Assembly: GCA_004193595.1 (NCBI GenBank)
Contig: RPGQ01000007.1
Span: 1 to 64,000 of the forward strand
Direction of reading: 5' to 3'
Origin: Desulfobacteraceae bacterium Eth-SRB2
GTDB lineage: Bacteria; Desulfobacterota; Desulfobacteria; Desulfobacterales; UBA11574
DNA length: 64,000 nt
Below the pieces are notes generated by a model that made no database searches, was not told the DNA's origin, and was given only the letters and a program-made list of their open reading frames with translations. Both the position numbers and the translations under genes were made by a program. Shown piece by piece: positions 53,086 through 61,173 of the stretch (position 1 is its first letter; the number at the start of each line of letters is the position of its first letter).

Positions 53086-53850
53086 TTATCTCCTTAATTT
53101 ATAAAAAATTCTCTTTTTATCTTGTGAGAATACAATGTCTGTAACAACATAGCCCTTCTTGAAGGCGGATTCGAAAAGACGTCGCGTTTTCATTCTCCAT
53201 TCAATGGCTTGATCCAAATGGGTTTCTTTCAATAATCTTATATTTTCGGGCAGTTCAATGTACGCTGTTTCTTGGGTAAACTGTTCCGGTTTTTTTGAGG
53301 AAATGACCTCTATAATTGAAGGCCCCTTTTTTTTCATTTTTTTGACAACTCTATCGGATTTTAAATTCCAGGTAACAATAAGCCGGTCCGTAGAAAGTCC
53401 CTTGTGGAGACCACTTTCTCCCTCCCCATATATATTTCTTTCGTACTCCGTACTCATCACTCCCAACCGGTGAAAATTAAAATAAGCATTCATGGATTCA
53501 AGGGGGTCAAAATTCCAACGCATCACAGGGTATCCCATTTTCAGTACTTCTTTTCGCTGTGCTTTTTTCAGTAAAAAACCGAACCCCCTTGACTGATATT
53601 CTTTTTTGACTCCGGTCATGTGAGAGTAAATGAAGTACTCTCCTTTCCATTTCCCGATAATTGCATAGGTAAAACCGGCCAGTTCCCCATGGGCGAACAA
53701 GCCGTAGACAAGGCCCCCATATTTTTGCACCCGTGTCATCAAGTGGTGTGGTTCCGTATCCAGATCCGAAAACCCCCAGGCACTTTTCTGGATATCAAGC
53801 AATTTCTTAAAATCTTCGATTTTTTCTATTTTTTTTAGTTCGATCATCAT
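53086..53850 (-). CDS. COG3375-like GNAT acyltransferase
   Basis: This is a 254-residue GNAT-fold protein. The acyl-CoA loop region appears as MTGVKKEYQSRGFGFLLKKA (V-x-x-x-x-Q-x-R-G-x-G), and WNFDPLESMNAYFNFHRLGV is a diagnostic stretch of the COG3375 family. The C-terminal 100 residues hold GESGLHKGLSTDRLIVTWNL. COG3375 proteins are often beside NSAR-type enolases, where they succinylate D-amino acids before racemisation. GGAG lies before the ATG. The menC-like gene begins 8 bp after the stop, so the two form an operon. Confidence 0.85.
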   Translation of the reverse strand: MMIELKKIEKIEDFKKLLDIQKSAWGFSDLDTEPHHLMTRVQKYGGLVYGLFAHGELAGFTYAIIGKWKGEYFIYSHMTGVKKEYQSRGFGFLLKKAQRKEVLKMGYPVMRWNFDPLESMNAYFNFHRLGVMSTEYERNIYGEGESGLHKGLSTDRLIVTWNLKSDRVVKKMKKKGPSIIEVISSKKPEQFTQETAYIELPENIRLLKETHLDQAIEWRMKTRRLFESAFKKGYVVTDIVFSQDKKRIFYKLRR

Positions 53851-54102
53851 AAATCTCCGGAAAGAGGTATTGGGCGCTTTGGATAAATTTACGAGGAATA
53901 TCGATAAACTTCAAAGCCGGGAGTTTTGGACACGTGCAAAAAAGATAGAACTTAGGGGCTTCGCCCCGCCTGCCATTGCAAGGCACGAGCGGGCAGGCCC
54001 AATTGGAACAATTTTATTTTCTCTAAGATAACATGTTAGCAAACTTTGTCAAACATATGGTCAAACCGGGAATTGCCGCTAAAATTAAAGCGAATAAAAT
54101 CC

Positions 54103-54131
54103 TTGACAATATGGATTGGAATACTTAATTT
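54103..54131 (+). promoter_or_regulatory. Promoter of the DUF134 gene
   Basis: TTGACA (54103-54108), 17 bp and TAATTT (54126-54131). A transcript would start near 54138, directly at the palindrome 54140..54153. The earlier part of the intergenic region (53851-54100) shows only repeat fragments such as GGGGCTTCGCCCC at 53950. Confidence 0.55.
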
Positions 54132-54139
54132 TTATTTTT

Positions 54140-54153
54140 TGAGTATATACTCA
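54140..54153 (+). promoter_or_regulatory. Perfect palindrome, candidate operator
   Basis: TGAGTATATACTCA is a perfect 14 bp palindrome just downstream of the predicted -10 and 12 bp before the DUF134 start codon. Its place fits a repressor site; the helix-turn-helix protein encoded right behind it is the simplest candidate for autoregulation. Confidence 0.55.
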
Positions 54154-54165
54154 TAAAGGATTGTT

Positions 54166-54579
54166 ATGGTAAGACCCAAAAAGCATCGCATGGTGGCTTT
54201 TAACCCTGATATCAGCTACTTCAAGCCAAGAGGGATTCCCATGCGCGACCTTTCAGAAGTGCGGCTTACGGTTGATGAACGTGAAGCCATAAGGCTTGCT
54301 GACCTTCATGGTATGTCCCATGAAGAAGCAGGACAAAACATGCATATTTCAAGAGCCACTTTTGGACGGATTATTCAGCGGGCCAGAAAAGTGGTTGCAG
54401 ATGCTCTGATTAACGGCAAGGCCATAAATGTTGAAGGCGGGAACTACAAGATGGCAGATCAAGTACGAACGTTCATGTGTGACAAATGCAATCACAGATG
54501 GGTTAAACCCTTGGGTACGGGAAAGCCTGAAAGGTGTCCAAGATGTAATCATGATATGGTTCATTGTTGCGAAGGGTAA
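54166..54579 (+). CDS. DUF134 (UPF0251) DNA-binding protein
   Basis: This is a 137-residue protein. The N terminus (YFKPRGIPMRDLSEVRLTVD then EREAIRLADLHG) and the helix-turn-helix (MSHEEAGQNMHISRATFGRI then IQRARK) are hallmarks of DUF134, related to sigma-70 region 4. The tail adds a zinc-ribbon-like CDKCNHRWVKP...CPRCNH. In anaerobes such genes are commonly next to Mrp/NBP35 ATPases, as here. AAAGGA precedes ATG. A palindromic operator lies just upstream. Confidence 0.88.
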   Translation: MVRPKKHRMVAFNPDISYFKPRGIPMRDLSEVRLTVDEREAIRLADLHGMSHEEAGQNMHISRATFGRIIQRARKVVADALINGKAINVEGGNYKMADQVRTFMCDKCNHRWVKPLGTGKPERCPRCNHDMVHCCEG

Positions 54580-54654
54580 GTTAGGGTAATAGCATTTTGA
54601 TTAATTTGATATAACCTTTAGTCGTGATATAACTTTTATTAGGAGATAAGAATT

Positions 54655-55491
54655 ATGGTACAAATTCAAAAAGGTGTTGATGACGCCCAAAACAAGAAAA
54701 AGGCGCAGGAGGAACAGGACGCTTCTGTGGATAGATCTTTGAAAAAAATAAAGAAAAAATTCGTCGTATTAAGCGGCAAAGGCGGGGTGGGAAAAACCAG
54801 CACTTCTGTTAACCTGGCCATTGCACTTGCCAATAAGGGATTCAATGTGGGTATTATGGATGTGGATTTACATGGACCTGACGTACCGAGAATGCTCGGG
54901 TTAAAAGGGATGCTGGGTCTGAGCAAGACTAACAAACTGGATCCCATGAGCTATTCGGATAACTTGAAAGTCGTTTCAATAGAATCGCTGATTGCAAGTA
55001 AAGACGATGCCGTTATATGGAGAGGTCCGCTTAAATATTCCGCCATCCGGCAATTTATCGGTGAAGTTGAATGGGGTGATTTAGACTTTCTGATTATTGA
55101 TTCCCCCCCGGGAACCGGTGATGAACCTTTGACCGTTGCACAGACCATTTCCGATGCCCAGGCAATCATAGTTACGACACCACAGGAGGTGGCCCTGGCG
55201 GACGTCAGAAAATCCATTAATTTCTGCAAAACCGTAAAAATGGAGATCTTTGGTCTTATTGAAAATATGAGCGGCTTTACCTGTCCCCACTGTAATAAAA
55301 TGGTCGAGTTGTTCGGAATCGGTGGAGGAGAAAAAACCGCCACGGACGCGGGCATTCAGTTTCTGGGAAGAATTCCGTTTGATCCGAATTTTGTTTCATG
55401 CGGCGATAACGGCATCTCTTTTCAGGAAAAATATACAGATTCTCGGATAACCCAGGTGTTTGCCGATATAGCTGAGAGAATATCCAAATAA
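54655..55491 (+). CDS. Mrp/NBP35-type Fe-S cluster carrier ATPase
   Basis: This is a 278-residue P-loop ATPase. The deviant Walker A VLSGKGGVGKTSTSVNLAIA (Lys in GKGG), Walker B-like DFLIIDSPPGTGDEPLT, and the C-terminal CPHCNKMVELFG, whose two cysteines bind a bridging [4Fe-4S] in the ApbC/Mrp family, are all present. It transfers Fe-S clusters to target proteins. The gene follows the DUF134 regulator by 75 bp with GGAGATAAG before ATG. A word-repeat hairpin lies downstream. Confidence 0.93.
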   Translation: MVQIQKGVDDAQNKKKAQEEQDASVDRSLKKIKKKFVVLSGKGGVGKTSTSVNLAIALANKGFNVGIMDVDLHGPDVPRMLGLKGMLGLSKTNKLDPMSYSDNLKVVSIESLIASKDDAVIWRGPLKYSAIRQFIGEVEWGDLDFLIIDSPPGTGDEPLTVAQTISDAQAIIVTTPQEVALADVRKSINFCKTVKMEIFGLIENMSGFTCPHCNKMVELFGIGGGEKTATDAGIQFLGRIPFDPNFVSCGDNGISFQEKYTDSRITQVFADIAERISK

Positions 55492-55574
55492 AAAGAATGT
55501 CTTGGAAGTTCTACAATTGGTTGAAGTTAAGAATTTTTTAATAGCTCATGGTCTATGCCACTTCCATGGACGGA

Positions 55575-55682
55575 TGGAATACTGGAATTTTGGAATAGTG
55601 GAACGTTGGGTTTAAGGAACAATATCATTCTAATTCCTACAGTAACCCATCATTCCATTGTTCCAATATTCCAATTATGAGC
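55575..55682. repeat. Hairpin repeat with GGAATACTGGAAT words, copy 3
   Basis: Left arm GGAATACTGGAATTTTGGAA and right arm CATTCCATTGTTCCAATATT. It is bounded by GAGCAAAGCGAACTAACTCG and AACTCGACGTCTCGGAAATT, which recur near 5800 and at other copies. Confidence 0.7.
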
Positions 55683-55892
55683 AAAGCGAACTAACTCGAC
55701 GTCTCGGAAATTCTAGGACTTGTCGAGATAACAGGTCGCCATTAATAAATTTGTATTTTGGACAATTTTTAGGATTTCCGGGACGAACCATCAGCCATCC
55801 AAAGCCCGCCGATCTATTTGGCCGAATAAGATAGCCTTCCTTGCCCTCAATACCTGCTATTCCAACGTCCCACGATATTCGATTCCGGCAGA

Positions 55893-55945
55893 GCCAATTA
55901 TGTCTGACCCCCGCAATGCGGGACAGGCCTGGCCCGGAGGATCAG
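55893..55945. repeat. Inverted copy of the 9557 repeat
   Basis: It has the CCCCCGCAATGCGGGACAGG core and CAGAGCCAATTA flank, inverted relative to 9557..9605. No gene is seen from 55683 to 56106. Confidence 0.6.
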
Positions 55946-56106
55946 GATTTCAATACTAGGTTAAAACAGTGACTTGCTATCTATCAATATTTATTTTATA
56001 AAAAGCCTGATTATGATGGCCTGGTAAAAGATTTTTTACCAATGTGTCAATTTTTCTTTAATTCCTTAAAATTGAATATTTTGCATTTATTGGAAAAAAT
56101 AGTGTT

Positions 56107-57030
56107 ATGATCGAAAAAAAGCATCCTATGCGTGTAGATATCGGGGGAATAGAGCTAAAAAATCCGGTAATGACGGCATCCGGCACCTTCGGATATGCCG
56201 GCGAGTTTGAAAAACTTATAGACTTAAACCGTCTGGGCGCCATTATTGTAAAGGGATTATCCCTTGAACCGTCCAGAGGAAACCCGCCGCCGAGAATCGT
56301 TGAAACCGCGTGCGGCATGCTGAATGCCATTGGCCTTGAAAACGTGGGCCTGAAAGCATTTGTGAAAGAAAAATTGCCGGTTTTAAAGATGATTAATGCG
56401 CCGGTTTTTGTAAACATCTATGGAAAAAGTATGGAAGATTATGCTGAACTGGCCTCGCGCCTTGAAGATATTGAAGAAGTATCCGGCATTGAAGTAAACA
56501 TTTCATGTCCCAATGTAACGTGCGGTGGTATGGCCTTTGGGGCTTATCCTGAATCTGCAGCCCGGGTTGTCAGGGCGGTTAGAAAGCGCACGACCCGGCC
56601 CCTGATGGTCAAGCTTTCTCCCAATGTAACCGATATTACTGAAATCGCTCGCAGTGTGGAAGGAGAAGGCGCCGATTCCATCTCCCTGATTAACACCATA
56701 ACGGGTATGGCCATAGATATTGAAACCCGACGTCCAAAGCTTGCCAACATAACCGGAGGGCTTTCCGGACCGGCAATCCGGCCCGTTGCCCTCCGAATGG
56801 TCTGGCAGGTGGCTCAAGTGGTCAAGGTACCGGTAATCGGCGTTGGCGGAATCATGACGGCAAAACATGCACTGGAGTTTTTGATCGCAGGGGCTGTAGC
56901 GGTTCAGGTGGGTACGGCCAATTTTATAAACCCCCATGCCACCATAGATATTATAGAAGGGATAGAAGCATTTCTAGTGAAAAAAAATATTACTGACCTG
57001 GGGGATATCATCGGTACCCTGAACGTATAA
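56107..57030 (+). CDS. pyrD: Dihydroorotate dehydrogenase, class 1B-type catalytic subunit
   Basis: It oxidises dihydroorotate to orotate in pyrimidine synthesis. This 307-residue FMN barrel shows NPVMTASGTFGYAGEFEKLI, the substrate loop INAPVFVNIYG, EVNISCPNVTCGGMAFG with the catalytic Cys typical of classes 1A/1B, MVKLSPNVTDIT and VIGVGGIMTAKHALEFLIAG. Class 1B normally needs the Fe-S/FAD subunit PyrK, usually encoded next to pyrD; no pyrK is seen here. A strong terminator follows. Confidence 0.93.
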   Translation: MIEKKHPMRVDIGGIELKNPVMTASGTFGYAGEFEKLIDLNRLGAIIVKGLSLEPSRGNPPPRIVETACGMLNAIGLENVGLKAFVKEKLPVLKMINAPVFVNIYGKSMEDYAELASRLEDIEEVSGIEVNISCPNVTCGGMAFGAYPESAARVVRAVRKRTTRPLMVKLSPNVTDITEIARSVEGEGADSISLINTITGMAIDIETRRPKLANITGGLSGPAIRPVALRMVWQVAQVVKVPVIGVGGIMTAKHALEFLIAGAVAVQVGTANFINPHATIDIIEGIEAFLVKKNITDLGDIIGTLNV

Positions 57031-57036
57031 AATTTT

Positions 57037-57070
57037 GCCCAAGGGGCCTTGCAGTCCCTTGGGCTTTTTT
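57037..57070 (+). terminator. Terminator between pyrD and leuA
   Basis: GCCCAAGGG and CCCTTGGGC form a perfect 9 bp stem with a 10-base loop, followed by TTTTTT. It lies 7 bp past the pyrD stop and 10 bp before the leuA stop, so it ends pyrD and could act for leuA in the other direction with less T. Confidence 0.92.
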
Positions 57071-57080
57071 CAAAACACGG

Positions 57081-58613
57081 TCAGGTCATTGCGACCACGG
57101 GATTGGATTTCAAGTATTCCAAACGGTTGAGTCCGTTTACATAGGCTTTGGCACTGGCAGTGATGATATCGGGGTCTGCTCCTCTGCCCAGTGCGGTTAA
57201 CCCCTCTTCGCTTAAACGGACCGTGACTTCGCCCTGGGCGTCCGTGCCGCCGGTAAGGGCGCTGACCGAAAACCTCAATAGTTCGGATTGCGTGCCGGTT
57301 AGTTTGGCGATGGCGTTAAAAGCGGCATCAATGGGTCCGTTTCCGTAACCTGCATCCTGAACAGATCTTTCATTTATCAAAAGCTTGACGCTTGCCATTG
57401 GAAAGACAGTGGTTCCGCTGGTCACGTGCAGATATTCCAGACGGAAAATATCGGTGGTTCGCAGGATGCCCTCGGTAACAATAACTTCCAGATCTTCATC
57501 GACAATATATTTTTTCTTATCGCCCAGTTCCTTGAATTTTGTAAAAACAAGTTGTAACTCTTCGTCGGAAAGATCATACCCCATATCCTTTAAATGTGAG
57601 CGAAGGGCGTGTCTTCCGGAGTGCTTTCCTAAAACCAGCTTACTGGCGCTGAGACCGATGGTTTCCGGTTTCATAATTTCATAGGTCATGGGATTTTTAA
57701 GTACGCCGTCCTGATGAATTCCGGCCTCGTGGGCAAAGGCATTGGCTCCCACGATGGCCTTGTTGGGCTGAACCATGATACCGGTAATCATACTGACCAG
57801 CCGGCTTGTGGGATAGATAAGCTCGGTTTTGATATTGGACCCCAGCGGCAGGTAATTGGGTCTGGTATGAAGAGCCATGACCAGTTCTTCCAGGGAAGTA
57901 TTGCCGGCCCGCTCACCGATGCCGTTGATGGTCACTTCGGCCTGTCTGGCACCGGCACTTATTGCCGCAATGGTATTTGCGGTGGCAAGCCCCAGGTCAT
58001 TGTGACAGTGAACACTGACAACGGCTTTGTTTATATTGGGGGTATGGCTCATGACATATTTGACCAGATCGGAAAATTCCATGGGTATGGCATAGCCCAC
58101 GGTGTCCGGAATGTTTATGGTTGTTGCGCCGGCGTCAATGGCGGCTTCAAAAACCTTGCACAAAAAATCCCGATCGCTTCGAGACGCATCTTCTGCTGAA
58201 AATTCCACATTGTCGGTAAAAGACCCGGCATATTTGACCGCTTCCACAGCGGTTTTGACAACCTGGTCTTTTGTCATGTTCAGCTTGTAGTGCATGTGAA
58301 GGTCGGATGTGGCGATAAACGTATGGATCCTCGGTTTTGCAGCATGCTGTATTGCACCCCAGGCTCGGTCAATATCTGCTTTGGAGGTGCGCGCCAGGGC
58401 GGCAACCTCGGTTTTTTTGAGTTTTTCCGCGATCTTTGAAACCGCGTCAAAGTCGCCTTTTGAGGCTGCAGGAAATCCGGCTTCCAGCACATCTACCCCC
58501 AGTTTTTCCAACTGCGTGGCAAGCCGCAGCTTTTCCGCGGCATTCATGCTGGCGCCGGGAGATTGTTCGCCGTCTCTTAATGTGGTATCAAATATAATGA
58601 CTTGTTCTTCCAT
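57081..58613 (-). CDS. leuA: 2-isopropylmalate synthase
   Basis: It condenses acetyl-CoA with 2-oxoisovalerate, the first step of leucine synthesis. The 510-residue protein begins with the metal-binding DTTLRDGEQSPGASMNAAEK; other family motifs are DVLEAGFPAASKGDF, HCHNDLGLATANTIAAISAG (His ligands) and GIGERAGNTSLEELVMALHT. The C-terminal about 120 residues form the LeuA allosteric domain for leucine feedback (GTTVFPMASVKLLINERSVQ). AAAAGGAG precedes ATG. It is last in the ilv-cimA-leuA series. Confidence 0.95.
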   Translation of the reverse strand: MEEQVIIFDTTLRDGEQSPGASMNAAEKLRLATQLEKLGVDVLEAGFPAASKGDFDAVSKIAEKLKKTEVAALARTSKADIDRAWGAIQHAAKPRIHTFIATSDLHMHYKLNMTKDQVVKTAVEAVKYAGSFTDNVEFSAEDASRSDRDFLCKVFEAAIDAGATTINIPDTVGYAIPMEFSDLVKYVMSHTPNINKAVVSVHCHNDLGLATANTIAAISAGARQAEVTINGIGERAGNTSLEELVMALHTRPNYLPLGSNIKTELIYPTSRLVSMITGIMVQPNKAIVGANAFAHEAGIHQDGVLKNPMTYEIMKPETIGLSASKLVLGKHSGRHALRSHLKDMGYDLSDEELQLVFTKFKELGDKKKYIVDEDLEVIVTEGILRTTDIFRLEYLHVTSGTTVFPMASVKLLINERSVQDAGYGNGPIDAAFNAIAKLTGTQSELLRFSVSALTGGTDAQGEVTVRLSEEGLTALGRGADPDIITASAKAYVNGLNRLEYLKSNPVVAMT

Positions 58614-58718
58614 TATTTTACTCCTTTTTTTTCAGGGTTTGGGTGATAGATGGGATGATTAAAATTGCCCATAATATGGCTTTAAAAAATATCCCATATT
58701 TATCCTTCCCGTATGCCT

Positions 58719-58781
58719 GGTTTCAGGTGTCAGGTGCCAGTGCCTCTGTTCATCATTCCTGACACCTGAAACCTGAAACCT
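58719..58781. repeat. Core of the AGGTGTCAGG word hairpin
   Basis: GTTTCAGGTGTCAGGTGCC and CCTGACACCTGAAACC surround CTCTGTTCATCATTCC, the same core as at 16664, but without the TIRs of the IVS-protein element. No gene is seen in 58614-59045. Confidence 0.65.
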
Positions 58782-59045
58782 TAAGATATGAAACAAGAAC
58801 GGGATTAAAATTCCATCTGTATACACGGTGATTTTCACCACCCCAGGTGGTAGGTATTAATTTGTCCCTGTTACTACAACGAGTAAAATCCGACCAAGCA
58901 TAGGCCGCAGGACAGGATAAAAAAATTGTCCCGCGGCATTGATTCCATCTCTTTTAATCAAGATTCTATTCCTTTTCATCGTCGTTTTTTTATTTTGCCC
59001 TGAAAATCCTGGTACTTTGGGCCAGATCAAAGTTCTCCGGCTCTG

Positions 59046-59252
59046 CCTGAAGAATCGCTGCAAGAATTTGAAGTGAACTAAAGTTTAAAGTGGCTAAAGT
59101 TAAGGAATTCTGTCAATTATATTTAAATCAGCGGAGCGAAGCGACACCATAACTTTAGGCACTTTAGATCACTTTAGACACTTTCAACTTATACGGTTTT
59201 AACTAAAACAGCCCCTTTCAGGGGCAAACCAAAGCATGGTCCTTTGGGCCAG
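59046..59252. repeat. Large inverted-pair repeat with GAACTAAAGT words, left copy
   Basis: This 207 bp repeat is nearly identical to the reverse of 62324..62531. Order: GAAGAATCGCTGCAAGAA, arm of GAACTAAAGT words, TTAAGGAATTCTGTCAATTA, GCGGAGCGAAGCGAC, complementary arm ACTTTAGATCACTTTAG, then CCCCTTTCAGGGGC hairpin and CCTTTGGGCCAGG. Confidence 0.85.
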
Positions 59253-59265
59253 GGCTCTTTACTTG

Positions 59266-60864
59266 TCATTGTTTAGCCATAGACAGCTTATAGTGAACAC
59301 TTTCTGCCAGGGCATGCCAGCTTGCTTCGATGATATCCTCGGAAACACCGATGGTGCTCCATATATTATCTTGATCCCGCGACTCTATGAACACACGAAC
59401 CCTGGCCGCGGTTCCTTTGCGTCCATCGATGACCCGGACTTTGAAATCGATCAGTCGCATGGCCTCGAGTTCAGGATAAAATTTATTCAGGGCCTTGCGC
59501 AGGGCGTTATCCAGAGCACTGACCGGCCCGTCTCCTTCAGCGGCGGTGATTTCTTCCTTGCCATCCACGGAAATTTTGATGGTGGCGTGGGCGGAACAGG
59601 GGCGTTCAGCGTCTTTTTCAATGTGCACCCTGAAGGATTTGAGCTTAAACAGGGGGCGGTACTGGTCGGTAAACTTCTCCAGCAAGATCTTGAACGATGC
59701 GTCAGCCACATCAAACTGGTACCCTTCCTGCTCCATGCGTTTAACTTCCGTAACGATTTTGCGACTGTCAAATCCGTTGGCCCCCAACTCGATGCCGAGT
59801 TCTTTGGCCTTGTATTCAATGTTTCTTTTCCCCGAAAGGTCCGATACCAGAACCCGGCGCTTGTTGCCCACCATCTCCGGTTCCATGTGTTCGTATGCCC
59901 GGGATACTTTCATGATGGCACTTACATGAATGCCCCCTTTGTGGGCAAACGCGCTATTTCCCACAAAAGGTCTGCTGTTTAAGGGAATCATATTGGCCAT
60001 TTCGCTCACAAACCTGGAGAGCGATTTCAGTTTTACTATGTTTTCTGCAGAAACACACGGGCGGTTCATCTTGTAATAGAGGATGGGTATGATAGAGGTG
60101 AGATCGGCATTGCCGCATCTTTCTCCGTATCCATTAATGGTTCCCTGGACCATAACCGCACCGGATTCCAGGGCCTGTATGGAATTGGCCACGGCCAGGC
60201 CGCTGTCGTTGTGGGTATGAATGCCGATTTTAACCGGCAGGGCATCCGGTTTTGTATTATATTTTTCGGCAAGACCACGGCGAACCTGGTTTATTATGGA
60301 TCTGATTTCAGACGGCAGGCTGCCGCCGTTGGTGTCACAGGGTACAATAAATTTTGCTCCGGCATCTATGGCGGCAAATAAGGTTTCCAGGGCATAGTCA
60401 CTGTTCTCCTTGAACCCGTCAAAAAAATGTTCGGCATCGTAAACCACCTCGCGATCATTTTCTTTCAGATAGGCAACGGATTCCCGGATCATGGCAAGGT
60501 TTTCTTCCAGGGTGTTGTTCATGACCTGCTTAATATGAAGATCCCACGTTTTTCCGAATATGGCTACCGCGGGAGTCTCGGCTTTAAGCAACGCTATCAA
60601 GTTTGGATCGTCGGCCGGGTCGATACCGGGTTTTCGAGTAGAACCGAAGGCCGTTATACGGGTATTTTTGAATTTCACTTTTTGCGCCAGATCGAAAAAT
60701 TGCATGTCCCTGGGGTTGGAACCCGGCCAGCCGCCTTCGATGTAATGTATACCGAAATCATCCAGCCGTTTGGCGACTTGTATCTTTTCCATGGCGGAAA
60801 AGTTTATATTTTCTCCCTGGGTTCCATCCCTTAAGGTGGTGTCATATAAGATGATCGGTTCCAT
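59266..60864 (-). CDS. cimA: (R)-citramalate synthase
   Basis: It condenses pyruvate and acetyl-CoA to citramalate, opening the threonine-independent route to isoleucine. This 532-residue LeuA relative starts LYDTTLRDGTQGENINFSAM; IHYIEGGWPGSNPRDMQFFD and HTHNDSGLAVANSIQALESG (His ligands) are CimA-type motifs, and a C-terminal allosteric domain is present (LIDFKVRVIDGRKGTAARVR). GGAG lies before ATG. It sits between ilvC and leuA. The acetyl-CoA/pyruvate needed also fits the PorABDG enzyme in this window. Confidence 0.94.
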   Translation of the reverse strand: MEPIILYDTTLRDGTQGENINFSAMEKIQVAKRLDDFGIHYIEGGWPGSNPRDMQFFDLAQKVKFKNTRITAFGSTRKPGIDPADDPNLIALLKAETPAVAIFGKTWDLHIKQVMNNTLEENLAMIRESVAYLKENDREVVYDAEHFFDGFKENSDYALETLFAAIDAGAKFIVPCDTNGGSLPSEIRSIINQVRRGLAEKYNTKPDALPVKIGIHTHNDSGLAVANSIQALESGAVMVQGTINGYGERCGNADLTSIIPILYYKMNRPCVSAENIVKLKSLSRFVSEMANMIPLNSRPFVGNSAFAHKGGIHVSAIMKVSRAYEHMEPEMVGNKRRVLVSDLSGKRNIEYKAKELGIELGANGFDSRKIVTEVKRMEQEGYQFDVADASFKILLEKFTDQYRPLFKLKSFRVHIEKDAERPCSAHATIKISVDGKEEITAAEGDGPVSALDNALRKALNKFYPELEAMRLIDFKVRVIDGRKGTAARVRVFIESRDQDNIWSTIGVSEDIIEASWHALAESVHYKLSMAKQ

Positions 60865-60957
60865 GATGTTATACTCCTATAATACCATTATTAAACACTT
60901 ATTAGCCGTATCAACGATTTATTTTAAATGTTGAATAAGCTATTGTATTTTCAAGTT

Positions 60958-61166
60958 AAAAGTGAGCTAAAGTTTGAAGTGAACTAAAGTGAACTAAAAT
61001 TAAGGAATGCGCTTACAGCGCAGTAAAATATAAAAATAACAGAGTACCATAATCCCGGAGTAATAAGCTCCACACCCATGAAATAGGCGTTGTATTTCAT
61101 GGGGCAGGCATTCCAAAGGGTAAACTTTAGGCACTTTAGATCACTTTAGGCACCTTAAACTTAAAA
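60958..61166. repeat. Divergent GAACTAAAGT word hairpin
   Basis: Arms TGAAGTGAACTAAAGTGAAC and ACTTTAGATCACTTTAGG are complementary as in the 59046 and 62324 copies, but the middle is replaced by GGAATGCGCTTACAGCGC and a TGAAATAGGCG/ATTTCATGGGG stem. It fills the cimA-ilvC gap. Confidence 0.7.
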
Positions 61167-61173
61167 TCTATGG

